This document shows, piece after piece, positions 1 through 6,756 of a DNA stretch of 12,495 nt. The notes under the pieces are model-generated. The model worked only from the letters and a program-made list of their open reading frames with translations. It was not told the origin of the DNA and did not search any database. This DNA comes from Fidelibacterota bacterium. GTDB taxonomy: Bacteria; Pseudomonadota; Alphaproteobacteria; Rhodospirillales; Rhodospirillaceae. Each line of letters starts with the position of its first letter. Position 1 is the first letter of the stretch. The stretch is from positions 1 through 12,495 of the forward strand of contig CANJEU010000023.1 in the NCBI GenBank assembly GCA_947473445.1. Direction: 5' to 3'. The position numbers and the translations under genes were made by a program.

Positions 1-666
1 CATGGCCGGGTCCATCCAGTTCAGCCCCCAGATCAGCCCGGCCGTCAGCGCAACGATGGCCAGAACCGACGTCAACGCATCGGCGAGCACGTGCGCATAA
101 GCGGCGTCGCGGTTGTGATCGCGCGCATGGGCATGATGTTCCTCATGCGCATGGTCGGCATGCGCATGATCGCTGGGATCGTGATCTTGGGTATGCTCAT
201 GATCATGGTGGTGATCGTCACGCAGCAGCCACGCACTCACAAGATTGACGAGAAGGCCGACCACCGCGACCACCATCGCGTCGCGGAAATTGATAGGGAC
301 GGGACTTGCCATGCGTTCGAAGGATTCCATCGCCATCAAGAGTGCGACCACGCACAGTAAGATCGCGCTCGAGAACGCGGCCAGATCGCCGATTTTCCCG
401 GTGCCGAAGGTAAACATCGCGTTGCCGGCGTGACGCCGGGCATAGGAATAGGCAAAAACCGCGGCCCCCAGAACCGCCGCATGGGTGGCCATGTGCCAGC
501 CGTCGGCCAGCAGCGCCATCGAGCCGAAGATCCAGCCCGCGGCGATCTCCGCGACCATCATGACGAGCGTCAGGATCAGGACTACCCGGGTTCGCCGGGC
601 ATTGTGGCCCTGGTCGGCGACAACCAGCCGATGGGGCTCCCGGCAGGGGTGGGTGTTCTCTGTCAT
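1..666 (-). CDS. dmeF: CDF-family cobalt/nickel exporter, DmeF type (partial, C-terminus outside window)
   Basis: Inner-membrane cation diffusion facilitator that exchanges cytoplasmic divalent metal, in this subgroup mainly Co(II) and Ni(II), for protons. Only the first 222 residues are present; the frame is open at base 1. The N-terminus is hydrophilic, then hydrophobic segments lie near residues 28-48, 62-76, 97-115, 128-147 and 193-215. The TM2 metal site reads D55-x2-H58-x3-H62 within the DmeF-like stretch ALLADGWHMATHA, and the TM5 site reads H192-x3-D196 (HVLADALTS). Between TM4 and TM5 is a histidine-rich loop (residues 151-184) with 14 His, typical of CDF metal-sensing loops. I chose the ATG at 666; a TTG a few bases further upstream (673) is in another frame. 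No good Shine-Dalgarno is visible. The gene is divergent from the molybdoenzyme gene. No DmeR/RcnR-type repressor is in the window. Family assignment is confident; the exact metal is inferred from subgroup resemblance. Confidence 0.88.
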   Translation of the reverse strand, partial: MTENTHPCREPHRLVVADQGHNARRTRVVLILTLVMMVAEIAAGWIFGSMALLADGWHMATHAAVLGAAVFAYSYARRHAGNAMFTFGTGKIGDLAAFSSAILLCVVALLMAMESFERMASPVPINFRDAMVVAVVGLLVNLVSAWLLRDDHHHDHEHTQDHDPSDHAHADHAHEEHHAHARDHNRDAAYAHVLADALTSVLAIVALTAGLIWGLNWMDPAM

Positions 667-764
667 GGGTCAAGATTAACGCCCTGATATCGGCGCTCCT
701 AAGGTAAATTCATCGCCTGGGGGCGGTCTTTCCATTTTCCGTGCCCTCGGCCATCATGCCCGCC
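667..764. promoter_or_regulatory. Divergent intergenic region between the metal exporter and the molybdoenzyme
   Basis: About 100 bases separate two divergent starts, so promoters for both genes must lie here unless they are inside coding sequence. An imperfect dyad, CGCC-N8-GGCG centred on GATATC, sits at about 680-695 and could be an operator, but it is short and GC-biased sequence produces such dyads by chance. I see no clear -35/-10 pair and no good ribosome binding site for either gene. Confidence 0.3.
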
Positions 765-2858
765 ATGAACAAATCTTTCCAAATCGAACGGCGACCCTCG
801 GTCTGCCCGCACGACTGTCCGTCAGCCTGCTCCCTCGATGTCGAAGTCATCGATGGCCGCAGCATTGGCCGCGTGCACGGGTCCGAGACCAACAGCTACA
901 CGGCCGGTGTGATTTGCGCCAAGGTCGCGCGCTACGCCGAACGCATCCATCACCCCAACCGGCTGCTTCATCCGATGAGACGGGTAGGGCCGAAAGGCGC
1001 GGGAAGATTCGAACGTATCTCGTGGGACGCGGCGATGGAGACCGTCGCCCGCAAGTTCCTCGAAGCCGAACGCGACTTCGGGGCGCAGTCCGTGTGGCCC
1101 TACTACTACGCCGGTACCATGGGCTACGTCATGCGCGACGGCATCAACCGCCTGCGCAACGTCAAGAAGTACTCGGGTCAGTATTCTACGATCTGCACCT
1201 CCACCGCCTATACCGGGTTTGTCGCCGGCACCGGCAAGCTCGCCGGGCCCGACCCGCGCGAGATGGCCGTCTCGGACTGTATCGTGATCTGGGGCACCAA
1301 TCCGGTTCACACCCAAGTCAACGTCATGACCCACGTCGCGCGGGCGCGTAAAGAGCGCGGCGCCAAACTCGTCGTCATCGACGTCTATATGAACCCGACG
1401 ATGAAACAGGCCGATATGGCGCTGCTTCTGAAGCCGGGAACAGACGGCGCGCTCGCTTGCGCGGTGATGCATATCCTGTTCCGCGATGGTCTGGCCGACT
1501 GGGAATATCTTGACCGTTACACCGATCATCCGCGTGAGCTCAAGGCGCATTTGCGCACGCGCGATCCTGCGTGGGCCGCGGGAATCACAGGTCTATCGGT
1601 CGACGAGATCGAGGCGTTCGCCAAACTCGTCGGCGAACGTAAGCGCACCTTCTTCCGTCTTGGTTATGGTTTTGCCCGGCAGCGCAACGGCACCGTCAAT
1701 ATGCACGCCGCTTCTTGCATCGCCGCAGTGACCGGGGCCTGGAAATACGAAGGCGGCGGCGCCTTCCATATCAACAACGCCATCTATCACTGGAATAAGA
1801 AGGTCATCGAAGCACACGATGCCCTTGATGCTTCGGTGCGTAAGCTCGACCAGTCGCAAATCGGCCGCGTGCTGACGGGCGATGCGGCAGCGCTCTATAA
1901 TGGCCCGCCCGTCAAAGCCTTGATCATTCAAAATACCAACCCTGTCACGGTCGCGCCGGAGCAGGACCTCGTGAAAAAGGGCTTTGCGCGCGACGACCTC
2001 TTCGTTTGCGTGCACGAGCAATTCATGACCGAGACGGCCCAGATGGCCGACATCGTGCTGCCCGCCACCATGTTCATGGAACATGACGATCTCTACGCCG
2101 GTGGGGGCCATCAGTATTTCCAAATGGGGGGAAAGCTGGTTGAGCCGCCTGGCGAATGCCGTTCGAATCACGAGGTCATCTGCGACCTCGCGCGGCGCGT
2201 GGGCGCGCAACACCCCGGCTTCACGATGTCGCCGCGCGAGCTCATCGACGCCACGCTCAAGGATTCCGGCTGGGGCGGGCTTGACGATCTCGAAAAGCAG
2301 AAACATGTCGACGCGCAGCCGCCGTTCGAGGATGCGCATTACATCAAGGGGTTCGCTTACCCCGACGGTAAGTTTCGTTTCAAGCCGGACTGGACGGCCA
2401 TCCCATCCATCAACAATGGCGCCATGGGGCCGTGGCAATCCCTTCCCGCGCTGCCCGACCACTGGGCGGTCATCGAGGAAGCAACGGACGAGCATCCCTT
2501 CCGTCTTGCAACCAGTCCGGCACGAAATTTCCTCAATTCGAGCTTCACCGAGACGCCCACCTCCAAGGCGAAGGAGAAGCGGCCGGAAGTGATGATTCAT
2601 CCCGTCGATGCCGCGGCAAAAGATATTGCGGACGGCGACGTCGTGAAGCTCAAGAATGCGCGGGGCGAAGTCTTGATACACGCCCGCCTGTTCGACGGCG
2701 TGCGCCGCGGCGTCCTCATCGCCGAATCCATTTGGCCGAATGGCGCGCATATCGGCGGCCGCGGGATCAACACCCTCACGGGCGCCGATCAGGTAGCGCC
2801 TTATGGTGGCGCCGCGTTTCATGACAATCGTGTCGCACTGGAAAAAGCACGCGATTAA
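765..2858 (+). CDS. Molybdopterin oxidoreductase, DMSO reductase superfamily, substrate unknown
   Basis: Cytoplasmic molybdenum or tungsten bis-MGD enzyme of the COG0243 (BisC/formate dehydrogenase-like) type, 697 residues from the ATG at 765. The N-terminal Fe4S4 motif is C14-x3-C18-x3-C22-x28-C51 (VCPHDCPSAC, then GVICAK). The central molybdopterin domain includes SGQYSTICTSTAY, where C144 is a plausible metal ligand, and IVIWGTNPVHTQ. The C-terminal molybdopterin dinucleotide-binding domain covers roughly residues 575-695 (motifs RNFLNSSF, DGDVVKLKNARG, YGGAAFHDNRV). There is no twin-arginine signal. Starts at GTG 741 and ATG 756 are in frame and possible; none has a clear Shine-Dalgarno. 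No iron-sulfur, membrane-anchor or chaperone subunit lies beside it, so the electron partner is unknown. The methyltransferase follows after 58 bases. Substrate cannot be deduced from sequence. Confidence 0.9.
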   Translation: MNKSFQIERRPSVCPHDCPSACSLDVEVIDGRSIGRVHGSETNSYTAGVICAKVARYAERIHHPNRLLHPMRRVGPKGAGRFERISWDAAMETVARKFLEAERDFGAQSVWPYYYAGTMGYVMRDGINRLRNVKKYSGQYSTICTSTAYTGFVAGTGKLAGPDPREMAVSDCIVIWGTNPVHTQVNVMTHVARARKERGAKLVVIDVYMNPTMKQADMALLLKPGTDGALACAVMHILFRDGLADWEYLDRYTDHPRELKAHLRTRDPAWAAGITGLSVDEIEAFAKLVGERKRTFFRLGYGFARQRNGTVNMHAASCIAAVTGAWKYEGGGAFHINNAIYHWNKKVIEAHDALDASVRKLDQSQIGRVLTGDAAALYNGPPVKALIIQNTNPVTVAPEQDLVKKGFARDDLFVCVHEQFMTETAQMADIVLPATMFMEHDDLYAGGGHQYFQMGGKLVEPPGECRSNHEVICDLARRVGAQHPGFTMSPRELIDATLKDSGWGGLDDLEKQKHVDAQPPFEDAHYIKGFAYPDGKFRFKPDWTAIPSINNGAMGPWQSLPALPDHWAVIEEATDEHPFRLATSPARNFLNSSFTETPTSKAKEKRPEVMIHPVDAAAKDIADGDVVKLKNARGEVLIHARLFDGVRRGVLIAESIWPNGAHIGGRGINTLTGADQVAPYGGAAFHDNRVALEKARD

Positions 2859-2916
2859 CCGTCGCGCCGCGACGTTGCGGCGGATATCTTTATCTCTTCC
2901 AGGAGGGAGGCTCCGG

Positions 2917-3633
2917 ATGCAGAAGCTTGCCAAAGCATGCGCCGCGTTACTTGTGTTTGCCGCCGGCGCCGTTGTTGCGGCCGATGATGGCTACCGCAAT
3001 TCTCCTCTGACCCTTGAAGGCATCGGTAAGTCCTATATGGGGCGCGAGATCGCCTATATTATGGGGCACGAAGGGGCTGAATGGCTCGAACGCCCCGAGC
3101 GCGACCGCGAGGAAGGAACCGCGAAAGTCGTTCCGCTCCTGAAACTGAAGCCCACCGATGTGGTCGCCGACATCGGCGCCGGTACGGGATATTTCAGCTT
3201 CCGCCTGTCACACGAAGTTCCGGAAGGAAAAGTCTACGCCGTCGATGTCCAGCCCGAGATGCTCGACAAGATCCGGGCGCGTGTGAAGACCAGCAAAGTG
3301 CACAACATCGAAGTCGTCCATGGCAGCATCGCGTCGCCCCGCCTCCCGTCCAACACTATCGATCTCATGCTCGTGGTCGACGCCTATCACGAGTTCGCAC
3401 TTCCGCGCGAAATGGCGGCGGCCATGGCGTGGTCGCTGAAGCCGGGGGGCCGGCTCGCCCTTGTCGAGTATCGCGGCGAAGACCCGAAGGTGCCGATTAA
3501 GACGCTGCACAAAATGACCGTCGAGCAGGCGCGCAAGGAGATGGCCGTGGCAGGCTTGCGCTTTGTCAGTGTCGACAGCGAAAGCCTGCCTTGGCAGCAC
3601 CTGATGATTTTCGAGAAACCGCGGCCCGAATAA
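2917..3633 (+). CDS. Exported class I SAM-dependent methyltransferase
   Basis: A 238-residue protein with a Rossmann-fold methyltransferase domain behind a Sec signal peptide. Residues 1-21 have a basic start, a hydrophobic core (ALLVFAAGAVVAA) and a likely cut after AVVA. Motif I is VADIGAGTG (83-91); the acidic residue ending beta-2 is D110 (VYAVD); a post-motif reads VVDAYHEF (153-160); KPGGRL (175-180) is the usual methyltransferase turn. The stretch before the domain (MGREIAYIMGHEGAEWLERPER) resembles a group of exported methyltransferases I recognise only generally. I chose ATG 2917 because AGGAGG lies at 2901-2906, ten bases upstream, and because the signal peptide begins there; the frame is open upstream to 2803 inside the previous gene. 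It may share a transcript with the molybdoenzyme. It ends nine bases from a convergent gene. Substrate is unknown, and SAM supply outside the cytoplasm is unexplained. Confidence 0.87.
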   Translation: MQKLAKACAALLVFAAGAVVAADDGYRNSPLTLEGIGKSYMGREIAYIMGHEGAEWLERPERDREEGTAKVVPLLKLKPTDVVADIGAGTGYFSFRLSHEVPEGKVYAVDVQPEMLDKIRARVKTSKVHNIEVVHGSIASPRLPSNTIDLMLVVDAYHEFALPREMAAAMAWSLKPGGRLALVEYRGEDPKVPIKTLHKMTVEQARKEMAVAGLRFVSVDSESLPWQHLMIFEKPRPE

Positions 3634-3642
3634 TAAGGATCG

Positions 3643-3873
3643 TTAAGCCGTCGGCTGCGACGGCTGACCGGGTTCGGGCATGGACGGTGGTTGCGTCGGC
3701 TGAATTTCCGGATAGGGCTGACGCTCGGGCTGCGTATCTGGACGCGGCTCGCGCGGCGGGCTGACTTCATCGGGCACCGTACGCTTCGGATCGATCTCCG
3801 GCTGCGGCGGCGCCGGGTTGGACTCCGGTTGTTCGCGTCTGCGCTCTTTCTCGTCGGGTGTTTCGTGGGCCAT
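3643..3873 (-). CDS. Small proline-rich, highly charged hypothetical protein
   Basis: A 76-residue hydrophilic protein with 22 prolines (29%), rich in Glu, Gln, Arg and Asp, with no hydrophobic segment and no signal peptide, so it is probably cytoplasmic and unstructured. Proline occurs about every third residue throughout, with Pro-Glu/Pro-Gln pairs towards the C-terminus, but there is no exact repeat. The ATG at 3873 is preceded by AGAAGGAAA a few bases upstream on the minus strand, a reasonable ribosome binding site, which is the main reason to believe the gene. It is convergent with the methyltransferase, whose stop is nine bases away, and divergent from another proline-rich gene. I do not recognise it and assign no function. 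The opposite strand also has an open frame, but without a comparable start signal. Confidence 0.6.
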   Translation of the reverse strand: MAHETPDEKERRREQPESNPAPPQPEIDPKRTVPDEVSPPREPRPDTQPERQPYPEIQPTQPPSMPEPGQPSQPTA

Positions 3874-4021
3874 GTCGTTTCCTTCTATGAGTGAAGTCTA
3901 ACGGCTGGCGGCAAACGTTGTTCCGTGCGCCGCCTTGGCCTTTCCTTTCCGTCAGCACGGTTTAGCCATCATCGCGGCGTATAAATGTATGTGGGGGCGC
4001 AATACGCCTATGAGGTGCGCC
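3874..4021. promoter_or_regulatory. Divergent promoter region between the two proline-rich genes
   Basis: The 148 bases between two divergent starts must hold both promoters. On the plus strand TATAAA at 3980-3985 could be a -10 element for the exported proline-rich gene, about 40 bases ahead of its start, but I see no convincing -35 at the expected distance. GAGG at 4012-4015 is the ribosome binding site for that gene. On the minus strand the AAGGA ahead of 3873 serves the other gene. No strong inverted repeat is visible. Confidence 0.3.
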
Positions 4022-4354
4022 ATGAGAATTTTCGTTAGTGCAGTGATCCTTGCGATCACGTTTGGCAACAGCGCGTGCGCATCGGCCGCCGATCGCGCTA
4101 ACCCGCCCGCGACCGCTCCACCCCCCGCCCTCGAGGCCAATCCAGCCAAACCGCCGGCGCCGACGCCTACCGACGACCCCAGCATTTTCAAACCGCCGCC
4201 CACAGGCGATGCCGAGATTGTTACGCCGCCCCCGCAAAGCGGAGCGAAAACTCCGGTGATTAAACCGCCCGAGAATCCGCCGCCCAATCCCGCCCCGAGT
4301 CCGTCACCGGATAAGGTCAAGCCGCGGACCATTAGCGGCCCTGCCGGCGGTTAA
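4022..4354 (+). CDS. Small exported proline-rich hypothetical protein
   Basis: A 110-residue protein with a Sec signal peptide: MRI, a hydrophobic core (FVSAVILAITFG), then ACASA before the mature part, with a likely cut near residue 22. The sequence before the single Cys (GNSAC) does not fit a lipobox, so it is probably periplasmic rather than a lipoprotein. The mature 88 residues contain 29 prolines, in PP and PPP clusters spaced by Ala, Thr, Asn, Lys and Ser, suggesting an extended polyproline-type spacer in the cell envelope. I chose ATG 4022 because GAGG ends six bases upstream and the signal peptide starts there; ATG 4010 and an upstream start at 3935 are in frame but less well placed. 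It lies just upstream of the cobalamin uptake operon but appears to have a separate transcript. Its function is unknown. Confidence 0.62.
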   Translation: MRIFVSAVILAITFGNSACASAADRANPPATAPPPALEANPAKPPAPTPTDDPSIFKPPPTGDAEIVTPPPQSGAKTPVIKPPENPPPNPAPSPSPDKVKPRTISGPAGG

Positions 4355-4391
4355 GCCCTATCCTCTGTCCCCCGATTCTCTGGCCCCCGAA

Positions 4392-4420
4392 TTGACAGGG
4401 CGATAGCCGGGGTTTACCAC
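4392..4420 (+). promoter_or_regulatory. Candidate sigma-70 promoter for the cobalamin uptake operon
   Basis: A perfect TTGACA lies at 4392-4397. A poor -10 (TACCAC) follows after 17 bases at 4415-4420, which would start transcription near 4427. That start would remove part of the proposed 5' strand of riboswitch stem P1 (4420-4429), so either the start is slightly earlier, the stem is shorter than I drew, or this is not the promoter. The 37 bases between the previous stop (4354) and here show no terminator. Confidence 0.3.
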
Positions 4421-4609
4421 GACACCTAGCGATGGTGCCGCGGAGCGCGCAAGCGTGCCGCGGCGAAAAGGGAATCCGGTGTGAATCCGGAACTGCCCCC
4501 GCAACTGTAAGCGGCGAGCAGCCTGTCCAATAAAGCCACTGGGTCTCAGCTCCGAGACCTGGGAAGGCGGACAGGCGCGACGACCCGCAAGCCAGGAAAC
4601 CTAACGTCG
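4420..4609 (+). promoter_or_regulatory. Cobalamin (AdoCbl) riboswitch
   Basis: Aptamer that binds adenosylcobalamin or a related cobalamin and represses the downstream btuBFCD operon. The conserved core is clear: GGGAA at about 4470, GGTGTGAATCC, then CTGCCCCCGCAACTGTAA ending near 4510. GCCACTGGG follows at 4535-4543, GGGAAGGC at 4561, and the B12 box GCAAGCCAGGAAACC at 4587-4601. A closing stem can be drawn from CGAC and TAG at 4420-4429 with CTA and GTCG at 4601-4609. A GC-rich arm (4435-4464) occupies the variable part of P2. The position ahead of btuB, on the same strand, is the classic one. Confidence in identity is very high; the exact ends are approximate. Confidence 0.97.
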
Positions 4610-4612
4610 CCA

Positions 4613-4674
4613 GCGTCACCATACCATCGGACGGGGTAACTCCGGTGGTGCGGCCAATCTGTTCGCGGTGACGC
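4613..4674 (+). repeat. Nested inverted repeats just after the riboswitch (candidate expression platform)
   Basis: GCGTCACC at 4613-4620 is perfectly complementary to GGTGACGC at 4667-4674. Inside it CCATCGGA (4624-4631) pairs with TCCGGTGG (4641-4648) with one G-U pair and a nine-base loop. CACC of the outer arm could instead pair with GGTG at 4647-4650. In addition GGCCAATC (4652-4659) is complementary, with one bulged G, to GATTGGGCC at 4694-4702, a pairing that would compete with the outer stem. No T-run follows, so this is not a standard intrinsic terminator. Its regulatory role is inferred. Confidence 0.5.
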
Positions 4675-4712
4675 GCGTTTCGCATCCGCGACGGATTGGG
4701 CCAGCACTGTTT

Positions 4713-4796
4713 GCAAAACCCAACACCGTCATTTGTCACAACCGGTTCTCCCGCGCGCCGTACGGCGCTGCGTGGGAACCCGCATGAGGGTTTTGC
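4713..4796 (+). promoter_or_regulatory. Long-range stem covering the btuB ribosome binding site, with nested hairpin
   Basis: GCAAAACCC at 4713-4721 is perfectly complementary to GGGTTTTGC at 4788-4796. The 3' arm covers GGG of the btuB Shine-Dalgarno GAGGG (4786-4790) and ends one base before the ATG at 4798. Within the loop is a strong hairpin, 4744-4780. Its 5' side is GGTTC, a bulged T, then CCCGCGCGCC; the loop is GTAC; the 3' side is GGCGC, bulged T, GCG, bulged T, GGGAACC. Together they form a stacked structure that would hide the start site, consistent with translational control by the riboswitch upstream. Confidence 0.55.
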
Positions 4797-4797
4797 T

Positions 4798-6747
4798 ATG
4801 TCGTTACAGTTATCGCGACACGCGTTGTCGCTGCTTCTTCTATCATCCACCGCTCTCTCTTTCACACCGGCCAGGGCTCAGCAGGCTGACCTTACCGGCC
4901 TTGACGAGATCGTCGTCACCGCCAGCCGCACGATCGTTCCGCTGAAGTCCGTCGGCAGCGCCATCGACATCCTCACGGCCGAGGACATCGCCGCGCGCCC
5001 ACGCTTCGAAGTCTCCGACCTGCTCCGCGAAGTGCCCGGTGTGGCCGTCAACCGATCGGGTCAGCGCGGCGCGCAAACCCAAGTTCGCCTGCGCGGCGAC
5101 GAGGGTAACCACACCCTCGTTCTGATCAACGGGATCGAGGTTGGCGACCCGATGTCCGGCGATGAATTCGATTTTGGCAATCTCCTGACCGATGGTGTCG
5201 ATCGCATCGAAGTCTTGCGCGGTCCGCAAAGCGCGCTGTATGGCAGCCAGGCCATCGGCGGCGTAATCAATATCCTTACCCATGAAGGAAAAGGGCCTCT
5301 CGAAGGTTCGGTCAGCGCGCAAGGCGGTTCGTTTGGCACCTACGCCCTGAATTCCGCGGTGGGCGCGGGCGGCGAGGGCTACAGCTTCGGCGCATCGGTC
5401 GCATGGCTCGACACCGACGGAATTTCACAAGCAGCGAGCGGCACGGAGAAGGACGGCCACCAGAACTTCACCTTCAACGCCAGCAGCCATGTGGCGCCCA
5501 GTGAGGTGTTCGATCTTGCCCTCGCGGCGCGCTATACGCAGGCGTACGGCGAAGAAGACAATCAGGACTTCGCGGTGTTCGGTTCGCCCACCTACAGCAC
5601 GGCCATCGACTCCGATAATGCGCACCGCACGAAAACCGCTTACGGCCGCGCCGCCGGCCGTTTCTCGCTGCTCGAGGGCATGTGGGACCACACGCTTGCC
5701 GCGGCGATCACCGACGTGCGTAAACGCAACTTCGATATGCAGGCCTTTTCTTTTGGCTCCGAAGGCCGCCGGGTCAACCTGTCGTACCAGACCAACCTGT
5801 TCGTGGGAGAGGCGGGCGATGCGATCCGCCATGCGGTGACGGGATACGTTCAGTACAAGGACGAAAATTTCGAGAATCAAAGCGCTTTCCCAGGCCCGCA
5901 GAACCAGCAACGGTCCACGCAAGACATCGGCTACGTCGCCGAATACCGTCTCGATCTCGCCGATCAGGTCTTCCTTTCCGGCGCGCTCCGCCACGATGAT
6001 CACGAGCTGTTCCGCAACGCCACCACATATCGCGCAACCGCCGCATGGCAGCGGCCGGGCAGCGGCCTCAAGCTTCGCGCGAGTTATGGAACCGGATTTG
6101 CAAAGCCGGGCTTCTTCGAACTCTTCGGCTACGATCCGACGAGCTTCGTGGGCAACCCAAATCTCAAGCCGGAGACCTCGCGCGGCTGGGATGCCGGCTT
6201 CGACTACGCGTCGGGTGACACCGCGTTTCTATCGCTGACTTATTTCTCGTCCGACTTCGAAGATGAAATCCTCAACGACTTCTCAGTCTTCCCCTTCACC
6301 GTCAGGAACGCCGTCGCTGAAAGTTCCCGCCAAGGTGTGGAGCTGTCGGCGCGCTATACGCCGGATGGGCACATCACGCTGGCGGCCAGTTATGGCTATA
6401 CGGAATCCGAAGACGACGCGGGCTTCCAGGAAGTGCGCCGCCCGAAACATATCGGCAGCGTGTCGGCGTCCTACCGTTTTCTTGATGACCGAGCGCAAGT
6501 CGGCCTCAGCGCCGACTACAACGGACCGATGACCGACGTCGTCTTCGTGCCGTCCATTGCGTCGGGTGTAGCGCGGCTGAAGGCCTTCACGCTTGTCACT
6601 GTTTCGGGCTCTTATGATGTGACGGACACGATCGAGATTTTCGGGCGGGTCGAAAACGCGCTCGATACGCGCTACCAGGAAGTCTACACGTATAATACGC
6701 CCGGGATTGGCGCTTATGCGGGTGTTCGCCTTCGCTTCGGAGGATAG
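4798..6747 (+). CDS. btuB: Outer-membrane TonB-dependent cobalamin receptor
   Basis: A 649-residue outer-membrane beta-barrel that imports cobalamin using TonB-ExbBD energy. The signal peptide is residues 1-27, with a likely cut after PARA. A TonB box-like segment DEIVVTASRT is at 36-45 and resembles the E. coli BtuB box. The plug domain follows: LLREVPGVAVN, VRLRGDEGNHTLVLINGIEV, and the hallmark RGPQSALYGSQAIGGVINI. The rest is a barrel with alternating strands, ending in VRLRFGG. Length is close to that of E. coli BtuB (614). The ATG at 4798 is chosen because the signal peptide begins there and GAGGG lies seven bases upstream; the frame continues to a TTG at 4696 in the leader, which is unlikely to be used. 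The riboswitch immediately upstream supports cobalamin, rather than iron chelates, as the substrate. It is first in a four-gene operon; no tonB or exbBD is in the window. Confidence 0.95.
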   Translation: MSLQLSRHALSLLLLSSTALSFTPARAQQADLTGLDEIVVTASRTIVPLKSVGSAIDILTAEDIAARPRFEVSDLLREVPGVAVNRSGQRGAQTQVRLRGDEGNHTLVLINGIEVGDPMSGDEFDFGNLLTDGVDRIEVLRGPQSALYGSQAIGGVINILTHEGKGPLEGSVSAQGGSFGTYALNSAVGAGGEGYSFGASVAWLDTDGISQAASGTEKDGHQNFTFNASSHVAPSEVFDLALAARYTQAYGEEDNQDFAVFGSPTYSTAIDSDNAHRTKTAYGRAAGRFSLLEGMWDHTLAAAITDVRKRNFDMQAFSFGSEGRRVNLSYQTNLFVGEAGDAIRHAVTGYVQYKDENFENQSAFPGPQNQQRSTQDIGYVAEYRLDLADQVFLSGALRHDDHELFRNATTYRATAAWQRPGSGLKLRASYGTGFAKPGFFELFGYDPTSFVGNPNLKPETSRGWDAGFDYASGDTAFLSLTYFSSDFEDEILNDFSVFPFTVRNAVAESSRQGVELSARYTPDGHITLAASYGYTESEDDAGFQEVRRPKHIGSVSASYRFLDDRAQVGLSADYNGPMTDVVFVPSIASGVARLKAFTLVTVSGSYDVTDTIEIFGRVENALDTRYQEVYTYNTPGIGAYAGVRLRFGG

Positions 6748-6756
6748 GATCAGCTC

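Noticed and set aside
120..215. Repeated CATGCGCATG-like DNA motif resembling a short repeat array or operator cluster
   Set aside because: It is explained by codons for the His-Ala-His and Asp-His runs of the exporter's histidine-rich loop.
218..673. Minus-strand open frame of 151 codons from a TTG
   Set aside because: It overlaps the DmeF frame on the same strand but out of register; its translation is Arg/Gly/Pro-rich with no family features, while the other frame shows membrane helices and metal motifs.
2860..2874. Small perfect hairpin (CGTCGC, 3-base loop, GCGACG) after the molybdoenzyme stop
   Set aside because: Only six base pairs and not followed by a T-run, so it does not support an intrinsic terminator; the downstream gene may be co-transcribed.
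1593..2933. Long minus-strand open frame (446 codons) antisense to the molybdoenzyme
   Set aside because: It lies opposite a gene with clear family motifs; long antisense frames are common in GC-rich coding DNA and its product shows no recognisable domain.
3952..4332. Minus-strand glycine-rich open frame opposite the exported proline-rich gene
   Set aside because: Gly runs are the mirror of Pro codons (CCN read as NGG); the plus strand has a ribosome binding site and a signal peptide, this one does not.
4696..4797. In-frame N-terminal extension of btuB from a TTG at 4696
   Set aside because: It would place 34 residues before a clean signal peptide and lacks a ribosome binding site; GAGGG before 4798 marks the real start.
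4332..4865. Minus-strand open frame of 177 codons across the riboswitch
   Set aside because: It lies opposite a clear cobalamin riboswitch and leader; no family features.
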